Assembly: GCA_016342385.1 (NCBI GenBank)
Contig: JAEINM010000279.1
Coordinates: forward strand, 1-5,731
Direction of reading: 5' to 3'
Origin: Spirochaetaceae bacterium
GTDB taxonomy: Bacteria > Spirochaetota > Spirochaetia > DSM-2461
Length of the DNA: 5,731 bases
Shown here: piece by piece, positions 1 through 5,504 of the stretch
Layout of the letters: every line of letters begins with the position of its first letter
How positions within the stretch are numbered: the stretch's first letter is position 1
The notes under the pieces: model-generated
Told to the model about the DNA's origin: nothing
The model's input: only the letters and a program-made list of their open reading frames with translations
The model's database searches: none
Position numbers and translations under genes: made by a program

Positions 1-161
1 CCCTGCTGAAAACCATTCATCACGGCTATAACAGTTATTAAAGTCATAACTCCGACGGCTATTCCCATTACCGAGAGAATGGAAGCGGTATGGCCCTTCT
101 CTTTTCTTTTTGTCATGAAATACCGTTTGGCTACATGAAATATCCAGCTGATTTTTTTCAT
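1..161 (-). CDS. LolC/LolE-type ABC transporter permease, N-terminal fragment
   Basis: The visible 53 residues begin MKKISWIFHVAKRYF, followed by a basic stretch (TKRKEKGH) and one hydrophobic segment at about residues 27-48 that ends in AVMNGF. Cytoplasmic amphipathic start, Lys/Arg-rich linker, first membrane helix with GIAVGV, then a MNGF motif is the classic opening of LolC/LolE permeases. In that family the permease works with the ATPase LolD to extract lipoproteins from the inner membrane. The start ATG at 161-159 overlaps the TGA of the preceding gene as ATGA, and GGGAG lies just ahead of it, so translation is probably coupled. The gene runs off the left edge, so about 350 further residues and any lolD neighbour are unseen. 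LolC versus LolE cannot be decided, and another FtsX-fold permease (MacB-like) is less likely but possible. Confidence 0.85.
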   Translation of the reverse strand, partial: MKKISWIFHVAKRYFMTKRKEKGHTASILSVMGIAVGVMTLITVIAVMNGFQQ

Positions 162-1234
162 ACTTCTCCCAGTTCTCTGGTTCTTGTCACTTTTCCCTCA
201 TTCAGAAATTCTTCTCTGATTTTCACATCATCTTCATAGGTCAGTCTCATAAAAACAGATCCCTTATTATAGAGTTCCATAGTATAGGAGTTTGTCTCGG
301 AATCGGTGATTCTTTTCTTATGCTCCAAAAGTCCCTGTCTGTAGTAATCTTCACCAGTTCTTTCATCATCATTATTATAATAAACCCATTTTTCCAGTAG
401 ATTGGAACTTCTTTTTTCTTTACCCGTAAGTTCGGAACCGGTATAAAAATATGTTGAACTGTAGAGAAGAAGATCTTTCTTAAAGGCATCTTCTTTAATC
501 ATCTGTCCCTGAATATTCATAGATTCAACTATAACTGTTCCTCTATGGTAATCCGATCTGGTAATGGTCTGAATAATGCCATTGTCGTAGTAGGTATATA
601 CTTCTTCATATATAAAGTCTTCACCATTATAGCGCTGCACTTTCTCAATAAGGCCATCTTCATTGAAATATCTCTGATCCCTCAGAGATCCCTTTATACT
701 CTGTTCCATAAATAGGGAATTATTAAAACTGTTCCAGTTCTCCATATGAGTGATTTTGTCATCACCGTACTTAAAGACAGTGCGCAGAGATCCATCTTCC
801 CGGAATCGGTATTCCATTGACTCCTCTGTTTCCCCTGATCCATCAACCGTTTTTATACCCAGAAGTTTATTATCTTCACTATACTCATAGATTTCATTAC
901 GATGAACAGTACCATTGGAATTGTAAGAAATAATGTTGGAGATACGGCCATCGACAAAATATTTTATCTCTTGAACAAGAACCCCTTCAGAGTATTCCGA
1001 ATAAGACAAAGGAGTACGAATACTGCTCTGATACTCCACTCCATAGTTGAAGAGAACTGTTTTTACCTTTTCCCCTTCTATTATCTTTTCAAGTAGCCAT
1101 TCAATATCATCCTTAGAGATATTCTGAATATCAGAAATCCTTTCCATTTCCATGGCTAGGCTGTTTGAATAAAAGTAATCCTGTGCAGAAAGAGAGACAC
1201 TGAATAAAAATAATATAAAGATAGTGTATTTCAT
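158..1234 (-). CDS. secreted YwqK/MORN_2-like repeat protein, function unknown
   Basis: A 358-residue protein with a type I signal peptide: Lys at position 3, a hydrophobic core at 4-15, and likely cleavage after SLSA (residue 17). There is no lipobox Cys, and no Cys anywhere in the protein. From about residue 90 to 345 it is built of degenerate units of about 20 residues of the kind Tyr/Phe-x-x-Asp/Asn-Gly-x-(I/L), for example YFVDGRI, YNSNGTV, YYDNGII, YFNEDGLI and LYNKGSV, alternating with charged beta-strand-like stretches. This resembles YwqK-type/MORN_2 repeats and points to an extended beta structure, probably periplasmic or surface-exposed. The exact family is inferred, not recognised. 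The ATG shares one base with the ftsY stop (TGATG) and has only a weak ribosome site, so it likely depends on coupling to ftsY. Its own stop overlaps the Lol-type permease start (ATGA). Its position suggests a role linked to envelope or lipoprotein traffic, but no catalytic motif is visible. Confidence 0.85.
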   Translation of the reverse strand: MKYTIFILFLFSVSLSAQDYFYSNSLAMEMERISDIQNISKDDIEWLLEKIIEGEKVKTVLFNYGVEYQSSIRTPLSYSEYSEGVLVQEIKYFVDGRISNIISYNSNGTVHRNEIYEYSEDNKLLGIKTVDGSGETEESMEYRFREDGSLRTVFKYGDDKITHMENWNSFNNSLFMEQSIKGSLRDQRYFNEDGLIEKVQRYNGEDFIYEEVYTYYDNGIIQTITRSDYHRGTVIVESMNIQGQMIKEDAFKKDLLLYSSTYFYTGSELTGKEKRSSNLLEKWVYYNNDDERTGEDYYRQGLLEHKKRITDSETNSYTMELYNKGSVFMRLTYEDDVKIREEFLNEGKVTRTRELGEV

Positions 1235-2148
1235 CAGAGACTGAAGAGGTCTTCCAGATACTGTTCAGCACTAAATCTTTCCAGATCTGTCATCTTCTCT
1301 CCTTTCCCGATAAAAGCGAAGGGTATCCCGAGTTTTCTGCTGATGGAAATAATATTCCCCCCACGGGCTGTGGAATCGTATTTTGTAAGAATAATAGCAT
1401 CGAGATCTACAGCTTCATGGAATATCTCAGCCTGTTGTAACCCGTTCTGCCCTGTTGTGGCATCAATTACCAGTATTTTTTTATAGACATCGGAAGGTTC
1501 CAGTTTCTTTCTTATTACACTGTCAATCTTCTGCAGTTCCTTTACAAGATTTGTCCTATTGTGCATTCTTCCGGCTGTGTCTGCCAGGACAAGTTGATCA
1601 CCTTTGGATTTAGCCGAAGAGATCGTATCAAATATAACAGCGGCCGGATCGGCGCCATGGCCCTGATGAACAACTCTAAAGCCTGTTCTTTTTCCATGGA
1701 TTTTTAACTGTTCAATGGCAGCGGCACGAAAGGTATCTCCCGCACTTAATACGATATCGCCGTATCCCTGATCGTTATAGTACCGGGCCATTTTAGCTAT
1801 TGATGTGGTTTTCCCTACACCATTGACTCCCAGGACAAGAAAAATATTAAATTTTTCTTTATCCGGGAATAAATCTACAGACTCTATCTGTTCAGATAGG
1901 ATTAATTTTAATTCTTCTACAAGCTGGTCATTATCTGTCAGTTTTTTTGATTTTGTATTAGCTCTCAGTTCATCAACTATTTCCATAGTGGCTGAACCTC
2001 CGAGATCCGACTCTATCAGGAGATCTTCCAGATCTTCAAACAGGGAATCATCGATAACATGATTGTTGAAAAGATCGAGAAGCATTCTTCCCAGATTTTT
2101 TTTCGCTTTTCCCGTTTCATTTCTATTTTTCTTTTTCAGGTTAAACAT
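1234..2148 (-). CDS. ftsY: signal recognition particle receptor FtsY
   Basis: A 304-residue SRP-family GTPase that docks ribosome-SRP-nascent chain complexes at the inner membrane and passes them to the Sec translocon. The N domain is at about residues 15-90 (helical, with acidic EDLEDLLIESD). The G domain shows every expected element: P-loop GVNGVGKTT (107-115), DTFRAAA (138-144), DTAGR (190-194), TKYD guanine specificity (255-258), and GKGE then DLERF (281-292). DTFRAAA and the GKGE/DLERF end separate it from Ffh, and the M domain of Ffh is absent. The long acidic A domain of E. coli FtsY is missing. In its place is a short basic tail rich in Lys/Arg (residues 5-17), which may contact lipids. 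AAGGA lies six bases before the ATG, a good ribosome site, 22 bp after the preceding stop. The end overlaps the next gene by one base. Confidence 0.98.
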   Translation of the reverse strand: MFNLKKKNRNETGKAKKNLGRMLLDLFNNHVIDDSLFEDLEDLLIESDLGGSATMEIVDELRANTKSKKLTDNDQLVEELKLILSEQIESVDLFPDKEKFNIFLVLGVNGVGKTTSIAKMARYYNDQGYGDIVLSAGDTFRAAAIEQLKIHGKRTGFRVVHQGHGADPAAVIFDTISSAKSKGDQLVLADTAGRMHNRTNLVKELQKIDSVIRKKLEPSDVYKKILVIDATTGQNGLQQAEIFHEAVDLDAIILTKYDSTARGGNIISISRKLGIPFAFIGKGEKMTDLERFSAEQYLEDLFSL

Positions 2149-2170
2149 CTTATTTCCTTAAATAACAGAC

Positions 2171-3622
2171 CTAATCAGCCAGTGCTTCTGCTGCTTTAAT
2201 GTACCGGGCAAGTTTAACAAAGACATTCGCCAGTAGTCCACCACTTAGCCCGAGAGAGCCATAGAAGATACCCTTTGTAACAAAATATTTATCATATGCC
2301 TCTCCCGTTAATATATTATATTCTTCCTCAAAAGTTGTTTGATATAAACTAGAATACTCTTTTTCCTGCATCAGGTAATTTTCAGACATCCCCTGAGTTA
2401 CCACCGGAATAGCAACAGAGAGGCTAAACCAGCCCAGAGCGCGGTAGAATTCTTTTTTTCTCAAATCAAACAGTTCAATCCTTGTCATGGCCTCCTCTTC
2501 CAGTTCATAAAAAAGAGTTTCCGGACTTTTTGAAGAGACCTCAAATGCCTTGCTGTAATATCCCTCATTCCTGATTGTCACCCAGATATTTCTCTCGCGA
2601 TACCGGGGGAGTTTCAAGGGTGTTTTACCTACCCATCGGGCTCCGATATAGACATCTGCCTCGTGAGGGGAGGTATCGAGAGTCGTAAAGTCTTTTTCGG
2701 TTTCAGAGAGAATCCCCATAAATTCATTGTGTTGCAGGCCTTTCAGATCTGCTTCTCTGGACCAGTAGGAGTTATCTTCACCGATTGCTTCCAGAAGGAC
2801 CTTCCCCGGTTCCGCTGTTTTTACTTCAGCACTCCCCACGCCTATCAACTGTCCATCCATATAAATAAGAGCTTCGGGAGAATTGGTCTCCACAAGAAGA
2901 ATCGACCATCCACGTCCCAGGACAATGGACCTGAGCTCATCAGCCGCTTTAGCAGCCATTATTTCTATCTCATCAATCGATCCGATCTCGGAATACACTA
3001 TAGAAGGCTTTTCTTCTGAAGATTGATAACCGGAGACTTCTAGAAGATAGTAATCTTCAATTTGAGTAATAGAACCTGTAATGAGAAAATCCAAATCATA
3101 GATTTTCACCAAAACCTGAGGAATAAATCGCCCGGAAGGGAGAAAATCCTGATCATCACCGGAACGGATCCAGTTCACCCTGAGCATGTCCGCTGTATTG
3201 ATTTTTGTCCTGTCGATTCCATCAATCTCCATAAGACCCTTTTTCAGTTCAATAATTCTCTCATTGATCGTGTTCCGATCATTTTCTGAATCCATACCAT
3301 CGAATATGATTCTGTCCCTACTTTCATAATTCTGAGATATCTGCTGAATAAGTGACTTTCTTCCTTCTTCGAGGATTTCCGACCGGTAATGATTGATTTC
3401 CCGGTCGGACAGGAGGTGTATATCAGATGAAAGCAATTCCTGCTTTATCAGGTCAGGTACGCTGCTCTTTAAATATTCCTGATTCACCGGAAGGGATCCG
3501 GAAAAACTTTCTATGGCGATATTCCAATTCTCACGGCTAAAAATAAGAGGTACTGTAATATCTTCAGAGAATGACAGTGATGGAAAAAATAATAAAAATA
3601 ATAGAAATGAGATTTTATTCAT
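2171..3622 (-). CDS. PEGA-domain envelope protein with C-terminal membrane hairpin
   Basis: A 483-residue protein of unknown precise role. Residues 1-19 form a signal peptide (MNKISFLLFLLFFPSLSFS). Residues 20-235 resemble the TolB-N/FlgO-like fold used by periplasmic assembly proteins: a charged helical stretch at 80-135, then VLVKIYDLDFLITGSI and YYLLEVSGYQ (about 170-200). Two PEGA-like repeats follow, at about 240-295 (ETNSPEALIYMDGQLIG) and 311-366 (DTSPHEADVYIGARWVGKTPLKL, ending RNEGY). The second is closer to the family pattern of P-x-A-x-V-x-(I/V)-x-G-x-x-x-G-x-T-P. Two hydrophobic stretches near the C-terminus (about 393-412 and 450-470) could be membrane helices around a Tyr/Glu-rich loop. 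The chosen start is the ATG at 3622-3620. It overlaps the preceding gene by 8 bp and begins a clean signal peptide. An in-frame TTG at 3631-3629 would add three residues, but its AAGG is only 3 nt away; for the ATG that AAGG is 12 nt away, so neither ribosome site is ideal. Confidence 0.9.
   Translation of the reverse strand: MNKISFLLFLLFFPSLSFSEDITVPLIFSRENWNIAIESFSGSLPVNQEYLKSSVPDLIKQELLSSDIHLLSDREINHYRSEILEEGRKSLIQQISQNYESRDRIIFDGMDSENDRNTINERIIELKKGLMEIDGIDRTKINTADMLRVNWIRSGDDQDFLPSGRFIPQVLVKIYDLDFLITGSITQIEDYYLLEVSGYQSSEEKPSIVYSEIGSIDEIEIMAAKAADELRSIVLGRGWSILLVETNSPEALIYMDGQLIGVGSAEVKTAEPGKVLLEAIGEDNSYWSREADLKGLQHNEFMGILSETEKDFTTLDTSPHEADVYIGARWVGKTPLKLPRYRERNIWVTIRNEGYYSKAFEVSSKSPETLFYELEEEAMTRIELFDLRKKEFYRALGWFSLSVAIPVVTQGMSENYLMQEKEYSSLYQTTFEEEYNILTGEAYDKYFVTKGIFYGSLGLSGGLLANVFVKLARYIKAAEALAD
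3378..3409. repeat. 9-bp GC-rich inverted repeat inside the PEGA-protein gene
   Basis: TCCGACCGG (3378-3386) and CCGGTCGGA (3401-3409) are perfect complements with a 14-nt AT-rich loop. It lies about 210 bp inside the PEGA-protein gene (residues 72-81) and stands out in a GC-poor context. No T-run follows on the minus strand, so it is not an obvious terminator. Confidence 0.5.
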
Positions 3623-3980
3623 CGATATCAAGAGCCTTTTTTACAGCTGAAATCATCCTGGATTTTTTAAAAGGTTTAACAACAAAATCTGCGGCTCCAA
3701 GCTGTATAGCACGGATTATATTATCCTGATCACTCATAGAGGAACACATGACTATAATACTGGCGGGATCCTCTTTCTTTATCTTCTCCAGAGCTTCGAG
3801 ACCATCCATAACCGGCATGGTAATATCGAGTATGACAATGTCCGGTTTTAGCGAAGCATATTTATTGACAGCATCAATACCATCGACAGCTTCACCAATG
3901 ACAGTAAATCCGGAGGCTTTAAGCATATCTCCAATAACAGATCTCATAAAGGAGAGATCATCAACAATTAGCACATTCAT
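3615..3980 (-). CDS. CheY-like single-domain response regulator
   Basis: A 121-residue receiver domain with no output domain. All key residues are present: acidic pair D7-D8 (LIVDD), phospho-acceptor D52 (LDITMPVMDG), conserved hydroxyl S80 (MCSSM) and K102 (VKPF). Receivers of this kind act by phosphorylation-dependent binding to a partner such as the flagellar switch or an enzyme. The sequence is of the CheY subgroup (MCSSM resembles the MCSAM of chemotaxis CheY proteins of Gram-positive bacteria), but no histidine kinase or che gene is in the window, so it may be an orphan serving another pathway. The start taken is the ATG at 3980-3978, which shares one base with the prfB stop (TGATG). 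A TTG one codon upstream (3983) is in frame but less likely. The last 8 bp overlap the start of the PEGA gene. Confidence 0.95.
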   Translation of the reverse strand: MNVLIVDDLSFMRSVIGDMLKASGFTVIGEAVDGIDAVNKYASLKPDIVILDITMPVMDGLEALEKIKKEDPASIIVMCSSMSDQDNIIRAIQLGAADFVVKPFKKSRMISAVKKALDIDE

Positions 3981-5084
3981 CAATTGTTATCAGCCCATAA
4001 ATAATGCAGATAAGCTTCAATGAACGGATCAAGATCTCCATCCATCACAGCCTGTATATTCCCTGTCTCATGTCTTGTTCTCAGATCTTTCACCATTGTA
4101 TAGGGATGAAAGACATAAGAGCGGATCTGAGACCCCCAGCCAATCTCTTTTTTCTCTGCAGCCGTTTTAGCCTGCTCCTCGTCCTGTTTCTGTCTGTAAA
4201 ATTCATATAATCTGGATTTCAAAACTTTCATGGCCAGCTCTTTATTTTTAAGCTGACTCCTCTCATTCTGGCACTGGACAACAAGTCCCGTCTCATAGTG
4301 GGTCAGTCGGATAGCACTGCTTGTCTTATTGACATGCTGACCTCCGGCACCAGAAGCTCTGTATGTATCGACCCGAATATCTTCGGGACGGATATTGACT
4401 TCAATTGTATCATCTATTACCGGTGAAACATAGACGGAAGCAAATGATGTATGTCTTCTGGCATTTGAATCAAAAGGAGAAATCCGAACGAGTCGATGAA
4501 TGCCTCCTTCCCCCTTGAGAAAACCATGTACCATATCGCCATCCACCTGAAATGAGATTGATTTAATTCCTCCTTCAGCTTCTACAAGATCAAGAACAGT
4601 CATAGTATAACCTTTCCTTTCCACCCAGCGGCTGTACATCCGGTATAACATGGAAGCCCAGTCACAAGCTTCTGTACCACCCGCTCCCGAATGTATGGTG
4701 ACAAATGCAGATAAAGGATCCGTTTCTTCACTGAGAAGCTCTATGGTATTGAGAGAGGCGAATTTTGTCTCGACATCTTCCAGACCAGAGAGGATTTCCC
4801 CTTCAAGAGATTCATCTTTCTCTTCCTGAGCCAGAGAATGTAGCTCCTGAAGATCTTCCACGACCTGAACCAAAGCTTCCCATGGTTCATACTTATTTTT
4901 TATTCTCTTCAGTTCCTGTAATTTTTTTTCTGCCTTATCTTTATCATTCCAGAAACCGGGATCTCCTGTTTCCAGTTCCAGTTCTTTGGCCCGCTGCTTC
5001 AGATCAGCCGGGTCAAAGTCGCCTCCAGGTATCCAGGATCTCTTTACTAATCCCTTTTATTCTGCTGTTCAGGTCACTGAGCAT
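3980..5084 (-). CDS. prfB: peptide chain release factor 2, with programmed +1 frameshift
   Basis: RF2 reads TGA and TAA stops and triggers peptidyl-tRNA hydrolysis on the ribosome. The gene is in two frames. ATG at 5084-5082 opens 23 codons (MLSDLNSRIKGISKEILDTW then RRL) that end at an in-frame TGA (5015-5013). Skipping one base there continues into the main frame at GAC (5014-5012), giving about 367 residues in all, close to the 365 of E. coli RF2. The main frame shows the N-terminal coiled region (DFDPADLKQRAKELE, then GFWND), the stop-codon recognition tripeptide SPF (about 202-204) that marks RF2 rather than RF1, and the catalytic GGQ (about 247-249) in SGAGGQHVNKT. AAAGGAG (5100-5094) precedes the ATG by 9 nt. 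The first gene of the operon ends only 3 bp upstream. The gene stops at TGA overlapping the next ATG. A caller that ignores frameshifting would start it too late, at an internal codon. Confidence 0.98.
5012..5026 (-). promoter_or_regulatory. prfB programmed +1 frameshift site
   Basis: Read on the minus strand: GGAGG (5026-5022), three bases CGA, then CTT (5018-5016), TGA (5015-5013) and C (5012). This is the canonical RF2 autoregulatory site: an internal Shine-Dalgarno-like element exactly three bases before a CTT slippery codon, with TGA followed by C (a weak stop context). When RF2 is scarce the ribosome pauses at TGA, the tRNA slips from CTT to TTT, and full-length RF2 is made; when RF2 is plentiful, translation ends after 23 codons. 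Confidence 0.97.
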
Positions 5085-5087
5085 TTA

Positions 5088-5363
5088 TTATTTCTCCTTT
5101 ACGACCAAACGTCTCCATCTTTTTTCAATTAGTGTTGTAATCACCAGTGTCTCTTCTACAGGATACTGATAAAATCTCACAGTGTCATAAAAATCTGTAG
5201 CGCGGTCCAAATCGAGCTTCAATCTCGATAAATATTTATCTGCGATAGAAGTGGATTCAAAAGTATTTTTCTGAACCTGCTTAAAACCATAACGGAACAA
5301 GAGAGACTGCACTGCTTTTTCACTATCTTCATTACCAAGATCAAGGACAATTGATACAAACAT
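5088..5363 (-). CDS. stand-alone Cas2-like small protein
   Basis: A 91-residue protein with no signal peptide or membrane segment. Its pattern follows the Cas2/VapD-type ferredoxin fold: strand 1 MFVSIVLDLG with Asp at residue 8, where Cas2 nucleases carry their metal-binding Asp; a helix ending in RYGF (about 13-27); strand 2 KQVQKNTFES, which parallels the Cas2 pattern YG-x-x-VQ-x-S-V-F-E; a second helix (41-56); and strand 3 DTVRFYQYP, which parallels D-x-V-R-I-Y. No family match has been run, so this is pattern recognition. Nuclease activity is uncertain, since many Cas2-like proteins act as dimeric scaffolds. There is no cas1, no other cas gene and no repeat array in view, so a CRISPR job is unlikely here. 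It is first in the operon, 3 bp ahead of prfB, and its last codons contain the prfB ribosome site. The start ATG has only a weak ribosome site; an in-frame TAA 18 bp upstream excludes a longer form. Confidence 0.85.
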   Translation of the reverse strand: MFVSIVLDLGNEDSEKAVQSLLFRYGFKQVQKNTFESTSIADKYLSRLKLDLDRATDFYDTVRFYQYPVEETLVITTLIEKRWRRLVVKEK

Positions 5364-5377
5364 ATATTATTAGTCTG

Positions 5378-5410
5378 CTCTTATATTCCGAAATGTGCTT
5401 CGGATATCAA
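5378..5410 (-). promoter_or_regulatory. candidate sigma-70 promoter with palindromic operator in the spacer
   Basis: On the minus strand TTGATA (5410-5405) and TATAAG (5385-5380) each match five of six consensus bases, with a 19-nt spacer, slightly longer than ideal. Eighteen of the 19 spacer bases form a perfect inverted repeat, TCCGAA-N6-TTCGGA (5387-5404). Transcription would begin near 5373, only about 10 nt before the ATG of the Cas2-like gene, which fits its poor ribosome site. An alternative upstream promoter is TTGCAA (5468-5463) with TAAAAT (5447-5442), but its 15-nt spacer is short. Confidence 0.4.
5387..5404. repeat. 6-bp inverted repeat, possible operator or 5' leader hairpin
   Basis: TCCGAA and TTCGGA are perfect complements separated by six bases. 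With one bulged T the stem can be extended by three AT pairs on each side. In DNA it would suit a dimeric regulator; in RNA from an upstream promoter it would form a hairpin just before the first gene. No T-run follows on either strand, so it is not a typical terminator. Confidence 0.5.
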
Positions 5411-5455
5411 GGCTTTCTTCTCCTCGCGGCTCTACCGCAACATTTTACTAATATT

Positions 5456-5475
5456 GGGGCTGTTGCAACAGCCCC
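5456..5475 (-). terminator. probable transcription terminator after the ClC gene (perfect 20-bp palindrome)
   Basis: GGGGCTGTTG followed directly by its complement CAACAGCCCC gives an 8-bp GC-rich stem with a 4-nt TGCA loop, starting 29 bp past the ClC stop. Position and stem strength fit an intrinsic terminator separating the ClC gene from the next operon. The bases after it on the minus strand (AATATTAGT) are AT-rich but lack a real T-run, so termination may be weak, or the palindrome may instead bind a protein. Confidence 0.55.
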
Positions 5476-5504
5476 TTATAACCTATTTAGATTTGTCACT
5501 GTTG

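Noticed and set aside
1981..2046. Repeated AGATCTTCCAGATCTTC-type sequence in ftsY as a DNA repeat
   Set aside because: It encodes the acidic EDLEDLL helix of the FtsY N domain, so the repetition is explained by the protein.
3980..4873. A shorter RF2 starting at the TTG at 4873
   Set aside because: The main frame continues upstream with typical RF2 sequence and joins the ATG at 5084 through a canonical frameshift site, so the TTG is an internal Leu codon.
5012..5084. prfB as a pseudogene broken by a frameshift
   Set aside because: The break falls exactly at the conserved CTT-TGA-C signal with the internal GGAGG, which is programmed rather than damage.
4765..5169. 134-codon open frame on the plus strand
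   Set aside because: It lies opposite prfB and its frameshift region and gives no recognisable protein; prfB with SPF and GGQ motifs explains the sequence.
5383..5412. Short leader ORF (TTG start, reading MISEAHFGI) preceded by GAGGAG
   Set aside because: A nine-codon frame with a TTG start is easily due to chance, and it overlaps the promoter-like site and palindrome.
5364..5504. A CRISPR array or leader next to the Cas2-like gene
   Set aside because: The gap holds only two different palindromes, with no direct repeats or regular spacers.
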